Counted from the first letter of the stretch, positions 51,714-63,272 are shown. The stretch: DNA of 64,000 bases from Croceivirga sp. (GCA_028281025.1 JANQKR010000011.1:62001-126000); one strand, 5' to 3'. Translations and numbers: made by a program. The notes: generated from the sequence alone by a model not told the origin.

Positions 51714-53055
51714 AGGCTAGTGCTTTTTTGATTTTAGGAACTTCCAAACCAATATCCCCTGCTCCCAGGGTAATCAATACATCTGGTCTATCATTTTGTA
51801 TCTCCATCAGTAGGCCCGCTTTTTTAACCAACTTTTTATTGGGATTATCGATTTTCTTCAATAGCCAGTCCGATGTAACTCCTGGAATTGGCTTCTCCCT
51901 TGCAGGATAAATATCCAGAAGGAAAATCCTGTCGAACTTTGCCAAGGAGGTTGCAAATCCGTCTACGAAATCCTTGGTCCGACTGAACAAATGGGGTTGG
52001 AACACCACCGTCATGAACAGATTGGGGTGCATCTCCGAAACTGCATCATAGACCGCTTCTATCTCCGCCGGATGATGGGCATAGTCATCAATAAATACAA
52101 AGTCCTTTTCCTTGATTTGATAAGAGAATCTGCGCTGTACCCCTTTAAAGGATTGAAGTCCCCGAGCCAGTGGTTCCGCCGGAAATCCAGCTTCCACCGC
52201 CATGGCAAAGGCAGCAAGTGCATTCAATAGATTATGTCTTCCCGGTTTTTGGAACATTACTTCCTGCAAAGTCCCGGAAGGGGTATGGATGTCAAAAAGA
52301 TAAACGCCTTTTTGGATCCGAATGTTTTTTACACAATAATCCGCTCCGTCCTCAATACCGTAGGTGATGCCTTGCAAAGGCAAACCCTTTTTTACTAAAA
52401 GCTTACCCATAGCACCGAGTTTTTTGGCAAACTCCTCAAATGCCCCGATCAGATCGGATACCGTGCCGTAAATATCCAAATGGTCCGCATCCATTGAGGT
52501 CACACAGGCCACATTTGGGGAAAGCTGTAAAAAGGACCGATCAAACTCATCTGCTTCCACTACGGAATAGGTATTGCCCTCAAAAACAAAATTGCTATTA
52601 AAATCCTCCGAAATCCCCCCAAGAAAAGCCGTAAAAGAACTATCCACCTCCTTTAACAAGTGGGCCAGAATACAGGAAGTGGTTGTTTTCCCGTGGGTAC
52701 CCGCAACGGCAAAACAAAAGGTATCCTTTGTGATTAGGCCCAAAACCTCGGAACGCTTTTTGACCTCAAATCCGTTCCCTCTAAAATAACAGAGTTCCGA
52801 ATGTGTGTTTGGTACGGCAGGAGTGTACACCACAAGCGTGGAACCCACCTTGGTGAATTCTTCGGAAATATGCGCAACGGAATCCTCATAATGAACCGCT
52901 ATACCCAGATTTTCCAATTCCCCGGTCAGTGGGGTGGCGGTTTTATCGTATCCTGCCACTTCCTTGCCAATGTAAAGGAAATAGCGCGCTAAGGCCGACA
53001 TCCCTATGCCTCCTATGCCAATAAAGTAAACGCTATGTATGTCCTTTACGTTCAA
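51703..53055 (-). CDS. murC: UDP-N-acetylmuramate--L-alanine ligase
   Basis: This 450-residue Mur ligase adds L-Ala to UDP-MurNAc. It has the N-terminal [18 protein letters not shown] fold, the ATP loop [18 protein letters not shown], and [15 protein letters not shown] in the C-terminal domain. It is co-translated with murG (4-base overlap) and ftsQ (11-base overlap). Confidence 0.97.
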   Translation of the reverse strand: MNVKDIHSVYFIGIGGIGMSALARYFLYIGKEVAGYDKTATPLTGELENLGIAVHYEDSVAHISEEFTKVGSTLVVYTPAVPNTHSELCYFRGNGFEVKKRSEVLGLITKDTFCFAVAGTHGKTTTSCILAHLLKEVDSSFTAFLGGISEDFNSNFVFEGNTYSVVEADEFDRSFLQLSPNVACVTSMDADHLDIYGTVSDLIGAFEEFAKKLGAMGKLLVKKGLPLQGITYGIEDGADYCVKNIRIQKGVYLFDIHTPSGTLQEVMFQKPGRHNLLNALAAFAMAVEAGFPAEPLARGLQSFKGVQRRFSYQIKEKDFVFIDDYAHHPAEIEAVYDAVSEMHPNLFMTVVFQPHLFSRTKDFVDGFATSLAKFDRIFLLDIYPAREKPIPGVTSDWLLKKIDNPNKKLVKKAGLLMEIQNDRPDVLITLGAGDIGLEVPKIKKALAYAS

Positions 53056-54140
53056 TTCAAAAGTTTTTCTATCTCATCCACAATATGACCTGTTGCATTG
53101 GGCAAGGCCAATTTCCTTATATTCTTTCCAAGCGTCGCTTGCCGCTCTTTTGAATACATCAATTCCTTAAAGACGGCCTCAAATTCCTCATCCAACCGGG
53201 ATTCCTTCAACAGCAAAGCGGCGTCTTCCTTTACCAATGCCAAAGCATTTTTGGTCTGATGGTCTTCCGCGACATTGGGTGATGGAATAAAGAGTACGGG
53301 CTTACCCACAATGCAAAGCTCGGAGACCGAACTTGCCCCGGCCCTTGAAACAATAACATCGGCAGCTGCAAAGGCTTTATCCATGTCGTTGATAAAAGGC
53401 ACTACTTTGACTTCTTCCGAAGTATGTTTTCCATAGTCCTCCACATACAGCTTCCCACATTGCCAAAGCAGCTGAATTCCCAATTCCCTGAAAAAATCCA
53501 ACTTGGCCTCCACCAACTGATTGATTCGCCGCGCTCCCAGGCTTCCCCCTAAAACGAGGAGTATGGCTTTGTTTGGTTTTAATCCAAAAACCTTTGCTGC
53601 TGTTGCTTTGTCCAATTGTGCATTTACCAAATCCACCCGAACCGGATTTCCAGTTTTCACGATTTTTTCCTTTGGAAAATAACGCTCCATACCATCATAG
53701 GCAACGCATATTTTTTTGGCCTTACCGGCCAAAAGCTTATTGGTAATACCGGCATAGGAATTCTGCTCTTGTAACACACAGGGAATTCCCTTGCCAGAGG
53801 CCACCCTTAAAAGTGGACCGCTTGCAAAGCCACCAGTGCCAATGACAACATCGGGTTTGAATTGGTTTACTATTTTTCCTGCACTCAACAAACTATGCAT
53901 CAATTTTATGGGAAACATCAAGTTTTTAAACGTTAGTTTCCGTTGAAGTCCGCTTATCCAAAGGCCTTTGATCGTGTAGCCTGCCTGCGGAACTTTCTCC
54001 ATTTCCATTTTGTCCTTTGCCCCTACAAATAAAAAATTGGTAGTGGGATACCGCCTTTTTATTTCATTGGCAATCGCAATGGCGGGATAAATATGTCCGC
54101 CAGTCCCTCCTCCGGAAAGTATGATCTTATAATTGCCCAC
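53052..54140 (-). CDS. murG: UDP-GlcNAc:undecaprenyl-PP-MurNAc-pentapeptide GlcNAc transferase
   Basis: This 362-residue GT28 enzyme makes lipid II at the inner membrane face. It has [20 protein letters not shown] at the start, [28 protein letters not shown] and the donor-site [15 protein letters not shown]. It overlaps ftsW by 14 bases. Confidence 0.97.
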   Translation of the reverse strand: MGNYKIILSGGGTGGHIYPAIAIANEIKRRYPTTNFLFVGAKDKMEMEKVPQAGYTIKGLWISGLQRKLTFKNLMFPIKLMHSLLSAGKIVNQFKPDVVIGTGGFASGPLLRVASGKGIPCVLQEQNSYAGITNKLLAGKAKKICVAYDGMERYFPKEKIVKTGNPVRVDLVNAQLDKATAAKVFGLKPNKAILLVLGGSLGARRINQLVEAKLDFFRELGIQLLWQCGKLYVEDYGKHTSEEVKVVPFINDMDKAFAAADVIVSRAGASSVSELCIVGKPVLFIPSPNVAEDHQTKNALALVKEDAALLLKESRLDEEFEAVFKELMYSKERQATLGKNIRKLALPNATGHIVDEIEKLLN

Positions 54141-55332
54141 TTAATACTTCCAAAGGGTTGGTATCATCAACTTCCGCCGAAGTTGTTTCCTCTTGTCTTT
54201 TATCACTCGCGCTCAACACTATTCCTATGGCCAAACAAGTCATCCATATTGAGGTTCCCCCCATACTTATCAAGGGTAATGGCTGACCTGTGGTTGGAAA
54301 TAATTCCACAACCACGGCCATATTTATAAATGCCTGAAATACGATGGGCAACCCCACTCCTATCACCAGTAATTTGGCAAAAACCGATTTGGCCGAATTG
54401 GCTACCACTACTATTCGAAATAGCAGCAACAGGTAAAAGAACAGTAAGCCCAAACCACCAACAAGTCCATATTCCTCTATAATGATCGCAAATATGAAAT
54501 CCGAGGTGCTCTGCGATAACAGATTTTTCATCACACTCTTTCCAGCACCCTTGCCCACCAGGCCACCTTCCGCAACGGCCATTTTTGCATATTCCACCTG
54601 TCTTGATGCATCTGCCGAAGCTTTTTCGGGATATAAAAAGGTTTCAATACGGTTTTTCCAGGTAAGTGCCCTTTGCGACGGAATCTTGTCCGGAGCTGCA
54701 AATAATACGGTTATGAACATGGCCACGACAAGCAGACCAACACCCACCATACTCAAAAGATACTTTAAGGGATAGCCGCCCAGAAAGCACAACATCAATA
54801 CCATAAAACTTAAAATGGCTGCCGTGGAAAAGTTTTCGGGTAAAATCAGGGCAATGACCAAAGCCGTGGGAATCCATAGTGGTAATATACTGTCCTTAAA
54901 GGTGATGTGGCTATCCTTGATTTTGGTCAAGTACCGGGCTATCCAGATCATCAGGACCACGGAGGCCAGGGTGGAGGTTTGAAAATTCACTCCGATGACC
55001 GGTATGCGAATCCATCTATTTGCCGTTACTTCCCCAATTTGGGTTTCCACGGTCAAGGTGTATGCCAAGAGGGGTATGATAATGGGCATTGCTATCAGGG
55101 ACAGGCCTTTAAAGTAATGTGTAGGTATCCGGTGTACGGCATAAATGATCATGAAACCCAAAAACAGTAATACGCCATGTTTTACCAAATAACCAATGGT
55201 CGTACCTGCATCCTTTACATAGACCAAATTGGTACTTGCACTATACACAGGTAAAAAGGAAAATAGTGCCAAAAGGGCAACAATACCCCAAATAGCCCGA
55301 TCTCCCCTTAAATTGCGCAATAGTGCTTTCAT
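54127..55332 (-). CDS. ftsW: Cell division protein FtsW (SEDS glycosyltransferase)
   Basis: The 401-residue polytopic protein has about ten helices and the SEDS signatures: [20 protein letters not shown] early, the acidic loop [36 protein letters not shown] and the terminal [17 protein letters not shown]. It polymerises septal glycan together with FtsI. It lies two bases after murD. Confidence 0.96.
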   Translation of the reverse strand: MKALLRNLRGDRAIWGIVALLALFSFLPVYSASTNLVYVKDAGTTIGYLVKHGVLLFLGFMIIYAVHRIPTHYFKGLSLIAMPIIIPLLAYTLTVETQIGEVTANRWIRIPVIGVNFQTSTLASVVLMIWIARYLTKIKDSHITFKDSILPLWIPTALVIALILPENFSTAAILSFMVLMLCFLGGYPLKYLLSMVGVGLLVVAMFITVLFAAPDKIPSQRALTWKNRIETFLYPEKASADASRQVEYAKMAVAEGGLVGKGAGKSVMKNLLSQSTSDFIFAIIIEEYGLVGGLGLLFFYLLLLFRIVVVANSAKSVFAKLLVIGVGLPIVFQAFINMAVVVELFPTTGQPLPLISMGGTSIWMTCLAIGIVLSASDKRQEETTSAEVDDTNPLEVLSGQL

Positions 55333-55334
55333 CC

Positions 55335-56669
55335 CTATAGTTTTCTGATTGCAGCTTTAAATTGATTACCCCTATCCTCGTAGTTTTCGAACAGGTCGAA
55401 ACTTGCACAGGCCGGGGAAAGTAGAACGGCATCACCACGAGTGGCCATTTTATAGGCCACCTTCACGGCTTGTTCCATTGAAAAGGTTTCTACCATGGGC
55501 TCCACTACCCCACTAAAGGTGTCCATGAGCTTGGTATTGTCCATTCCCAAACAAATAATGCCTTTTACCTTTTCCCTTACCAAAGGCATTAAGGGGGTAT
55601 AGTCATTGCCTTTATCTACCCCGCCAACAATCCAGACAATTGGTTTTTTTATACCTTCAAGAGCGTAATACGCAGCATTTACATTGGTGGCTTTGGAATC
55701 ATTCAGATATTCCACATGATTGATTTTCAATACCTTTTCCAATCGGTGTGGTACCCCCTGGAATGTTTGGATACTTTGTTTGATGGCCTCCTTACGAACA
55801 CCGACCAACATAGCAGCCAAACCTGCGGCCATGGTATTCTTAATATTATGTTGTCCTTCCAAAGTCAAAAAATCCGTACTCATATCTATCGTGTTAGCTT
55901 CTAGTTTAAATCGTATTACCCCATTTTCCATCCAAGCGCCCATTTCCTGCCTTGTGCTCAAGGAAAAAGGAACCTGTTTAGATCGAATGGTGTGCTTTTG
56001 TAGCCCCTCCTGAATAATATTATCATCAGCATCATAAATCAGATAGTCATTTTCATCTTGGTTCATGGCTATCCTGAATTTGGCCGCGATATATTTTTCA
56101 AATTGGTACTCATAGCGGTCCAAATGGTCCTCCGTGATATTGGTTATCACCGCAACTTTTGGTTTAAAATCAACAATGCCGTCCAATTGAAAGCTGCTTA
56201 TTTCCAACACATAATGGTCCACGTCCTTTTCAGCAACCATTTTGGCATAACTGTCCCCAATATTTCCCGCACAGCCCGCATTTAAGCCTGCCTCTTTCAA
56301 CAAATGATAAGCAAGGCTTGTAGTGGTGGTTTTTCCATTGGTTCCCGTGATTCCAATGATGGTGGCATCCGTATATTGGGATGCAAATTCAATTTCTGAA
56401 ATCACCGGGATACCTTGCTCCACCAGTTTTTGCACCAAAGGCACCTTGTCCGGGATGCCCGGACTTTTCATCACCAGGTCAGCATTTAAAATCCTTTCTT
56501 CGGTATGCTGGTTATCTTCCCATTCAATCTCAAAATGTTCAAGAACTTCCTGATATTCCGGTTTGATTTCCCCTTTGTCCGAAACAAAGACCCCAAACCC
56601 TTTTTGTTTTCCCAAAATGGCCGTACCTATACCACTCTCCCCTCCACCAAGCACCACCAAACGCTTCAT
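55335..56669 (-). CDS. murD: UDP-N-acetylmuramoylalanine--D-glutamate ligase
   Basis: The 444-residue Mur ligase has LVVLGGGESGIGTAILG, the ATP loop GITGTNGKTTTTSLAYHL, and the C-terminal YLNDSKATNVNAAYYAL, typical of MurD. It adds D-Glu to UDP-MurNAc-L-Ala. It lies two bases after mraY and two before ftsW. Confidence 0.97.
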   Translation of the reverse strand: MKRLVVLGGGESGIGTAILGKQKGFGVFVSDKGEIKPEYQEVLEHFEIEWEDNQHTEERILNADLVMKSPGIPDKVPLVQKLVEQGIPVISEIEFASQYTDATIIGITGTNGKTTTTSLAYHLLKEAGLNAGCAGNIGDSYAKMVAEKDVDHYVLEISSFQLDGIVDFKPKVAVITNITEDHLDRYEYQFEKYIAAKFRIAMNQDENDYLIYDADDNIIQEGLQKHTIRSKQVPFSLSTRQEMGAWMENGVIRFKLEANTIDMSTDFLTLEGQHNIKNTMAAGLAAMLVGVRKEAIKQSIQTFQGVPHRLEKVLKINHVEYLNDSKATNVNAAYYALEGIKKPIVWIVGGVDKGNDYTPLMPLVREKVKGIICLGMDNTKLMDTFSGVVEPMVETFSMEQAVKVAYKMATRGDAVLLSPACASFDLFENYEDRGNQFKAAIRKL

Positions 56670-56671
56670 TG

Positions 56672-57892
56672 CTAGCGTATTTTAAGTGTTACTATACTTA
56701 GTATGGCCAGCAAAATCCCCACAATCCAAAAACGGGTGACAATTTTACTTTCGTGGTACATTTTCTTTTGGTAGTGATGATGCAATGGCGCCATTAAAAA
56801 GATACGCCTGCCCTCTCCGTATTTTTTCTTTGTATGCTTGAAATATCCAACCTGCAACATCACTGATATGGACTCGGCGAAAAAAATTCCGCACAGCAAT
56901 GGAATCAACAACTCCTTTCGAACAATGATGGCTATTACGGCGATGACCCCACCAATTGTCAAGCTTCCCGTATCCCCCATAAAAACCTGGGCGGGATAGG
57001 TATTGTACCAAAGAAAACCTACAAGTCCCCCTACAAAGGCGGCTATAAAAACCACCAATTCCCCTACCCTTGGGATATAGAAAATGTCCAGATAGTCAGA
57101 GAATTGTATGTTACCCGAAACCCAGGCGAATATGCCCAAAGTCAACACAATGATAGCCGAGGAACCTCCGGCCAAACCATCGATCCCATCGGTTAAATTG
57201 GCACCGTTGGATACCGCGGTTACGATAAGAATCACAATCGGAATAAAAATCAACCATGCATAATCCGCTGCGCCATCCCCCATCCACGAAATGAGGTCCG
57301 CATAATCCAGCTCATTATTCTTGAAAAAAGGAATATTGGTACGAACCGATTTAATTTCCTGCCCATAGACCTTTTCTACCTTAAAGTCCTGGGTAATGGT
57401 CATGACATCCTTTTCCTTCATGGTGACCATAGGATGGAAATAGAGCACGGCCCCTACAATGAGTCCCAAAACAATTTGGCCCATTACCTTAAAGCGGCCC
57501 TTTAGCCCTTTTTTATCCTTTTTAAAGATTTTAATGTAGTCGTCAATAAACCCGATAATTCCCATCCAGAGCATGGTAACGATCAATAGGACGACATAAA
57601 TATTCTTTAAATCCGCTACCAACAGTACCGGTATTAAAGTGGACATAATAATAATGATACCGCCCATTGTAGGGGTACCCGCCTTCTGCTGTTGTCCCTC
57701 CAATCCCAGATCGCGGATGGTTTCCCCTATTTGTTGCTTTTGGAGAAAAAGGATGATTCGTTTACCATATACCATGGCAATAAGCAAGGAAAGGATTACC
57801 GCCACAGCTGCCCGGAAGGTGAGGAACTGAAACAGGGAAGCTCCCGGAAGTTGGTATTGTTGTTCCAAATATTCAAACAAATAGTAAAGCAT
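56672..57892 (-). CDS. mraY: Phospho-N-acetylmuramoyl-pentapeptide transferase
   Basis: The 406-residue membrane enzyme makes lipid I. It shows [19 protein letters not shown], the catalytic [17 protein letters not shown] and [15 protein letters not shown], and the His-rich APLHHHYQK loop. It carries an insertion of about 60 residues ([19 protein letters not shown]) relative to the shortest homologues, common in Bacteroidota. Confidence 0.97.
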   Translation of the reverse strand: MLYYLFEYLEQQYQLPGASLFQFLTFRAAVAVILSLLIAMVYGKRIILFLQKQQIGETIRDLGLEGQQQKAGTPTMGGIIIIMSTLIPVLLVADLKNIYVVLLIVTMLWMGIIGFIDDYIKIFKKDKKGLKGRFKVMGQIVLGLIVGAVLYFHPMVTMKEKDVMTITQDFKVEKVYGQEIKSVRTNIPFFKNNELDYADLISWMGDGAADYAWLIFIPIVILIVTAVSNGANLTDGIDGLAGGSSAIIVLTLGIFAWVSGNIQFSDYLDIFYIPRVGELVVFIAAFVGGLVGFLWYNTYPAQVFMGDTGSLTIGGVIAVIAIIVRKELLIPLLCGIFFAESISVMLQVGYFKHTKKKYGEGRRIFLMAPLHHHYQKKMYHESKIVTRFWIVGILLAILSIVTLKIR

Positions 57893-57898
57893 CCTTAT

Positions 57899-59362
57899 CT
57901 ACTTATTTAATTCCTTTAATGCTGTGGTCACTTCTTTAAAATCATCAAAATCCGCACGTACGCCCTTCGTTTCCTGATAGGTCTCATGTCCCTTTCCCGC
58001 AACCAATATGATGTCATTGGCCATGGCCAGTTTGCAGGCAGTTTTAATGGCCTGCTTCCTGTTTTCTATGGACAGCACCTTTTTGGTGTTTTGGGCTTCC
58101 ACACCTTTTTCCATTTCATCAATAATCTTACTCGGCGATTCACTTCTTGGATTGTCCGATGTAAAAATGGCCTGATTGCTCATTTCCGATGCGATATGAC
58201 CCATAACCGGACGCTTCGACTTATCACGATCACCACCACACCCCACTACGGTGATGACGTTTTCATTTCCAGTCCTCAATGCGTTGATGGTAATCAGCAC
58301 ATTTTTAAGCGCATCCGGTGTATGGGCATAATCAACAATTGCCGTAATTTTCTTTTTCGATATAAAATATTGGAATCTCCCGTCCACATTTTCCAATTCG
58401 CTCACCAGGCGAAGTATTTCCAAGGTTTCCAATCCCAGCATATCCGCTGTGGCATAAATGGCCAAAAGATTGTACGCATTAAAGTCTCCTATAAGTTTGG
58501 ACCACAACTCATTGTCATTAAACTTCAACAGCTGTCCATTAATCTGCCGTTCCAGGATCTGACCCCTATAGTCGGCATATGATTTTAAGGCATAGGTGAC
58601 TTTTCTTGCCTTGGTGTTCTGCAACATCACCATTCCATTCTTATCATCCACATTGGTGAGCGCAAAGGCCGTTTTGGGCAAACCGTCGAACAACTTTTTC
58701 TTGGTATCCCGATAGGCGGCAAATGTTTTGTGGTAATCCAAATGATCATGTGACAAATTGGTAAAAATGGCACCTTCAAAAAACAAGCCTTCGGCACGTT
58801 TTTGATGGATGCCATGGGAACTTACTTCCATAAAACAATACTCAACCCCTTCTTCGCTCATCATATCCAAATAGCTATTGATGGTCAGTGAATCGGGAGT
58901 GGTATGGGTGGTTGGGTGTTCGTTATCATCCACCATAATTTTAATGGTGGAAATTAAACCCACTTTATAGCCGGCTTTTTTAAAGAGCCGATATAACAAC
59001 GTGGTTACGGTGGTTTTCCCGTTGGTTCCGGTAACTCCAACAAGCTTTAGGTTTTTAGAGGGATTTCCATAAAAGTTTGCTGCCATAATAGCCAATGCCC
59101 TTTGGCTATTGTCTACCTGGAGGTACGTCACCCCGTTGACCATCAATTCCGGGAATTCCTCACAAATAATGGCTTTTGCCCCCGTATTGACCGCTTGTGG
59201 TATAAACTGGTGCCCATCAATTTGTGTACCTGGAATAGCTACGAAAACATCATCCATAGCGACCTTTCTGGAATCGAAATGAATGGCATTTACCATAACA
59301 CTGGTATCTCCGTGTACCGCTTTTAGGCCAACCCCATATAATATGTCCTTCAACAACTTCAC
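57899..59362 (-). CDS. murE: UDP-MurNAc-L-Ala-D-Glu--meso-diaminopimelate ligase
   Basis: The 487-residue Mur ligase has FDSRKVAMDDVFVAIPG, the ATP loop GVTGTNGKTTVTTLLYRL, and VVGCGGDRDKSKRPVMGHIA. The motif DNPR in TSDNPRSESP indicates meso-diaminopimelate specificity, the usual Gram-negative stem peptide residue. It overlaps ftsI by four bases. Confidence 0.97.
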   Translation of the reverse strand: MKLLKDILYGVGLKAVHGDTSVMVNAIHFDSRKVAMDDVFVAIPGTQIDGHQFIPQAVNTGAKAIICEEFPELMVNGVTYLQVDNSQRALAIMAANFYGNPSKNLKLVGVTGTNGKTTVTTLLYRLFKKAGYKVGLISTIKIMVDDNEHPTTHTTPDSLTINSYLDMMSEEGVEYCFMEVSSHGIHQKRAEGLFFEGAIFTNLSHDHLDYHKTFAAYRDTKKKLFDGLPKTAFALTNVDDKNGMVMLQNTKARKVTYALKSYADYRGQILERQINGQLLKFNDNELWSKLIGDFNAYNLLAIYATADMLGLETLEILRLVSELENVDGRFQYFISKKKITAIVDYAHTPDALKNVLITINALRTGNENVITVVGCGGDRDKSKRPVMGHIASEMSNQAIFTSDNPRSESPSKIIDEMEKGVEAQNTKKVLSIENRKQAIKTACKLAMANDIILVAGKGHETYQETKGVRADFDDFKEVTTALKELNK

Positions 59363-61368
59363 GACAGTTCCAAAATAATTTTGTTGACCTCTTTGGTATG
59401 GGTCCCGGCCTTTACGGATTGTGCTTTTACCTTCCCATTCCCCTTGACCTCAACTTCCAGTCCCATATTTTCCAATAGGGAAATGGCATCCATGGCACTC
59501 ATGCCACGGAGGTTGGGAATCGCATTCAACTTTTCCTGTGCCCTGGCATAGAATTGCCCATAATTCCCTTCCAGTCCCTCGTTTTTTGGGGTCAAGGATG
59601 TTACCTCCTCCACTACCGGTGAATTGGAGTATATTTTTTGTGCAAGGGACTTGAATACGGGGCCAGATACGTCCGCACCATAATACCCCACACTTTTATC
59701 CGGTTCATGAATCACCACAATACAGGAATACTTGGGATTGTCTGCCGGAAAATAACCTACGAATGAAGAAATATAGGCCAATTTGTCCGGGTCCTTGGCC
59801 ACGTAATTCTTTTGACAGGTCCCTGTTTTCCCAGCCATGGAAAAATTGGCCGAATAGAGCCCGTTACCGGTTCCGAAATCTTTATCCACCACATTTTTGA
59901 GCAGTTGCTGTGCCTTTTCTACATTTTCCTTGGAACAGATGGAGGAATTGATGATGTCTTTCTTGAATTCCTTGATTACCTTGCCCCCTATCCGGGCTTC
60001 TTTTAAAAAGCGGGGACGTACCATTTCCCCATCATTGGCAATGGCATTGTAAAATGTTAAGGTCTGTATGGGTGTCATGGCCACTTCATACCCATGGGAC
60101 ATCCAGGCCAATGAAATTCCAGACCATCCCTTATCACCTGGATACCGCAATACGGGCTGACCTTCGCCAACGATCGGCAAATCCAAATCTTGATGCAGCC
60201 CCATATTCATCAGGCGGTTTACAAACTTTTCCGGCCTTTCTTTATAGTTTTCATGGATGATCTTGGCAAATGCCGTATTGGAAGAAACCGCAAAAGCCTC
60301 CGCTACCGAGATTTCACCGTATCCACCCCATTTGGAATCTTTGACCATACGGTCATAGACCTTATATTTTCCCTTTCCGGTATCCACAATACTACTGGTA
60401 TCAATCACCTGATCCTCCAATGCCGCCAACAAGCTCATTAGCTTAAAGGTAGAGCCCGGCTCATGGGATTCCCCAACGGCATAGTTCAGTTTTTCATAGT
60501 AGGTACCTTCCTCAGTTCTCCCCAGATTTGAAATGGCCTTGATTTCCCCTGTCCTTGTTTCCATGACCACAACACAACCATGGTCCGCTTTATATTTCTC
60601 CAATTGCGCCAATAGGGCGTGATGGGCCACATCCTGAATATTGGTGTTGATCGTCGTTACGATATCCTGACCATCCTTGGGTTCCACAGTATTGTTAAAC
60701 CCTACAGGTTTCCATTGGCTACCCGCACTTTTCTGCTTGAGACGCTTACCTTCCCTCCCGCGTAAATAACTAAAGCCAAAAGCACCGTCCAATCCCACAC
60801 GGGTAAAGTATCCGTTTTCATCCACCCTTTCATAACCAATGGTCCTAGCCGCCATTTTCCCCAATGGATATTCACGAACAACGCGATGTTTTTCTATAAA
60901 CCCTCCTCTGTTGGGACCCAATCGAAACATGGGAAACTTTCGCATTCTCGCATAATCCAAATAGGAGACATTGCGGGCAATGAGTTTGTAGCCGTTCTTA
61001 TTGGCCCTTGCCTTGCGAAGCATTTGAAGGTAATGGGCCGAGGGTTTATTGAACAATTGGCCCAAGGAATCACACAGTGGACCAATATGCTCCTCCCAAA
61101 CCTTGGGTTTCACGGTGTTGGCATCAAACCGGATTTCATATTTGGCCACCGAAGCCGCCAATAGACTTCCATCATCGGCATAGATATTGCCCCGGTTGGG
61201 CTCAATGGTGAACATACGTTCGGTCTTTTGTAGGGCCTTGGCCTTGTAGGTTTCCCCCTTCACCATTTGGATATCCACAAGTTTGACCACTACCCCAATG
61301 GCAAAAACGAACAAGCCTCCGGCAACCAGATACAACCTATTCATGATATGTTTCTCGGTAATAGGCAC
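59359..61368 (-). CDS. ftsI: Septal transpeptidase FtsI (PBP3-like) with C-terminal PASTA domain
   Basis: The 669-residue class B penicillin-binding protein has an N-terminal transmembrane anchor (LYLVAGGLFVFAIGVVVKL) and a dimerisation domain. The active site is EPGSTFKLM, followed by SSN in AVSSNTAF and KTG in SMAGKTGTCQ. A PASTA-like domain ends the protein (IPNLRGMSAMDAISLLENMG), as is common in Bacteroidota FtsI. It cross-links septal peptidoglycan with FtsW. The start overlaps the ftsL stop by one base. Confidence 0.95.
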   Translation of the reverse strand: MPITEKHIMNRLYLVAGGLFVFAIGVVVKLVDIQMVKGETYKAKALQKTERMFTIEPNRGNIYADDGSLLAASVAKYEIRFDANTVKPKVWEEHIGPLCDSLGQLFNKPSAHYLQMLRKARANKNGYKLIARNVSYLDYARMRKFPMFRLGPNRGGFIEKHRVVREYPLGKMAARTIGYERVDENGYFTRVGLDGAFGFSYLRGREGKRLKQKSAGSQWKPVGFNNTVEPKDGQDIVTTINTNIQDVAHHALLAQLEKYKADHGCVVVMETRTGEIKAISNLGRTEEGTYYEKLNYAVGESHEPGSTFKLMSLLAALEDQVIDTSSIVDTGKGKYKVYDRMVKDSKWGGYGEISVAEAFAVSSNTAFAKIIHENYKERPEKFVNRLMNMGLHQDLDLPIVGEGQPVLRYPGDKGWSGISLAWMSHGYEVAMTPIQTLTFYNAIANDGEMVRPRFLKEARIGGKVIKEFKKDIINSSICSKENVEKAQQLLKNVVDKDFGTGNGLYSANFSMAGKTGTCQKNYVAKDPDKLAYISSFVGYFPADNPKYSCIVVIHEPDKSVGYYGADVSGPVFKSLAQKIYSNSPVVEEVTSLTPKNEGLEGNYGQFYARAQEKLNAIPNLRGMSAMDAISLLENMGLEVEVKGNGKVKAQSVKAGTHTKEVNKIILELS

Positions 61369-61685
61369 TATTCTTCGGATTTAACTATTATTTTTTGAGG
61401 GGGAACAGCTGTAGGCTTCAATCCATTGTCCACTACTTCCACTCGCAAAGTGGATTCCAAACGCATTTGTTGAAGTTGTTGTCGCAAAGCCACAAACTCA
61501 CTACGCATAGCACGTACTTCTTCGTTCAATTCGGAAATTTTGGTTACTTTTTTATCCGCACGATGGCTGCTGGAAATCATCAGGGCCGCCAGAAAGGATG
61601 CAAAAAGAAGGAACAGCCAGTTTTTGGGAGCATCCCCACTCACCAAAAACCTACCTTTTAAAATATCCAATAATCCTTTTTTCAT
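61368..61685 (-). CDS. ftsL: FtsL-like divisome protein
   Basis: This 105-residue bitopic protein has one transmembrane helix (LFLLFASFLAALMISSS, about residues 25-42), then a coiled coil (KISELNEEVRAMRSEFVALR) as in FtsL. Identification rests on size, topology and its place between rsmH and ftsI. It lies 24 bases after rsmH. Confidence 0.85.
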   Translation of the reverse strand: MKKGLLDILKGRFLVSGDAPKNWLFLLFASFLAALMISSSHRADKKVTKISELNEEVRAMRSEFVALRQQLQQMRLESTLRVEVVDNGLKPTAVPPQKIIVKSEE

Positions 61686-61709
61686 TTTCTGCCGATTGTT
61701 TTTCCAATC

Positions 61710-62618
61710 CTAAATTCGCTCCGCTATCCGAAGCTTAGCACTACGTGCCCTATTATTTTTTGCTATTTCTTCACTTGACGGAACTATAAGTCCCCCTATC
61801 TTTTTCAATGGCACGTCCACATTACCATAAAAATCCTTTTCTGCCTGACCCTCAAATTTGCCATCCCGGATGAACCGCTTTACCAATCTGTCTTCCAGGG
61901 AATGGTAACTTATAACACTCAACCTCCCCCCTTTATCCAACACTTCGGGAACCTGCTCCAAGAATTCCTTCAACGCCAAGACCTCTTCATTTACCTCAAT
62001 CCGAATGGCCTGATAGACCTTTGCCAAAGTTTTATTCTCCTTTCCCCTTGGCAAAAATTTTGCAATGGCACGTTTAAGGTCATGAGTTGTTTCAATTGGC
62101 CTCCGTGACCTTTCGGCTACAATGGCATGCGCTATGCCCTTAGCACTTCGCAGTTCCCCAAATTCAAGAAAGACCTTGGTCAACTCCTCCGTGCTACGTT
62201 GATTTACCAAATGATAGGCACTTTTGGCCATTCTTTGGTCCATTCGCATATCCAATGCCGCATCAAACCTTGTGGAAAATCCTCGTTCGGCCACATCAAA
62301 CTGATGGGAAGACACCCCAAAGTCAGCCAAGATTCCATCAACTTTTAGAATGCCATAGAACTTTAAAAATCGTTTAAGGAACCGAAAATTCTCATTGATC
62401 AATTCAAATCTTCCATCCTTAATGGTATTGGCCAGTGCATCTTCATCTTGATCAAAGGCAATCAACCTTCCCTTACCGCCCAGCCGTTTCAATATTTCAG
62501 TGGAATGGCCCCCTCCACCAAAGGTGACATCCACATAAACCCCGTCTTCTTTTATGTTCAATCCATCTACCGATTCCTTAAGAAGTACCGGTAGGTGGTA
62601 TGCCCTGTGCTCCTCCAT
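61710..62618 (-). CDS. rsmH: 16S rRNA (cytosine-1402 N4)-methyltransferase
   Basis: The protein has 302 residues from ATG 62618 (EEHRAYHLPVLLKESVDGL); the frame extends upstream inside mraZ. The SAM-binding motif VYVDVTFGGGGHSTEIL, GILADFGVSSHQFD and SVISYHSLEDRLVKRF are typical RsmH/MraW. It overlaps the mraZ end by 41 bases. Confidence 0.96.
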   Translation of the reverse strand: MEEHRAYHLPVLLKESVDGLNIKEDGVYVDVTFGGGGHSTEILKRLGGKGRLIAFDQDEDALANTIKDGRFELINENFRFLKRFLKFYGILKVDGILADFGVSSHQFDVAERGFSTRFDAALDMRMDQRMAKSAYHLVNQRSTEELTKVFLEFGELRSAKGIAHAIVAERSRRPIETTHDLKRAIAKFLPRGKENKTLAKVYQAIRIEVNEEVLALKEFLEQVPEVLDKGGRLSVISYHSLEDRLVKRFIRDGKFEGQAEKDFYGNVDVPLKKIGGLIVPSSEEIAKNNRARSAKLRIAERI

Positions 62619-63066
62619 TGAAAATTTCTTCAGAGAAATCGTCAAATTCCTTATCAGTCATGGAATCCAGATTCTCCTCATATTTTGGTTTAGCCCATAT
62701 TTCCACGAACGTATGGGCGGCATTCAGCACGACTTCCTTCTCAATTCCCGCAAACCCAATTAGGTTCCTTGGTATTTGAAGTCTTCCCGAATCCCTATCA
62801 ATAGTGACATCATCTTTTAACCCCGCTGTGTATTTGCGCAACCAAAGACGAAATTGCTTCCCCTTGTTGGGATGGGACATGACCTGTTTCATCAATTCAT
62901 CGAACTTCACCCGCGGATACAATTCCAAGCAATCATGGTCCACGGAACGCTTAATAACAAAATCATCCCCCATAAAGGGCATTAATTTGTTTTTTAGCGA
63001 TGTGGGCAGAATAATCCTACCCTTGGCATCCGCTTTGCAATCATGTTGTCCAACAATGGAAGTCAC
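62578..63066 (-). CDS. mraZ: Transcriptional regulator MraZ
   Basis: This 162-residue two-repeat SpoVT/AbrB-like protein has ADAKGRIILPTSLKNKL in the first half and DRDSGRLQIPRNLIGFAG in the second. It forms rings that bind repeats in front of the division cluster in other bacteria. The start is GTG at 63066 with an AAGAA site just upstream. It is the first gene of the whole cluster. Confidence 0.95.
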   Translation of the reverse strand: MTSIVGQHDCKADAKGRIILPTSLKNKLMPFMGDDFVIKRSVDHDCLELYPRVKFDELMKQVMSHPNKGKQFRLWLRKYTAGLKDDVTIDRDSGRLQIPRNLIGFAGIEKEVVLNAAHTFVEIWAKPKYEENLDSMTDKEFDDFSEEIFNGGAQGIPPTGTS

Positions 63067-63099
63067 TTCTTAGAGAACCCTTTATTGTAATTACTAACC

Positions 63100-63107
63100 C
63101 AAATATA
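63100..63107 (-). promoter_or_regulatory. Promoter -7 box for the division/cell-wall cluster
   Basis: TATATTTG on the minus strand lies 33 bases upstream of the mraZ GTG. A TTTG at 63132-63135 could be the -33 box at a somewhat long spacing. Confidence 0.55.
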
Positions 63108-63240
63108 TATAAATTATTACCTAATAATCCACAAATCTCCACTTTGTTGATAACTTAATCCACTAAAAGACACTCACTTTTGCACATTTCTACACTTTGC
63201 TTACCCATTCCCATCCCAAAATGTTGTGTTTTGAAATGCC

Positions 63241-63248
63241 TATATTTG
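63241..63248 (+). promoter_or_regulatory. Promoter -7 box for the hydrolase gene
   Basis: TATATTTG is a perfect TAnnTTTG core, 24 bases before the start codon, and is divergent from the mraZ promoter. Confidence 0.6.
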
Positions 63249-63272
63249 CCGCTCGATGCCGAACCAACTTAG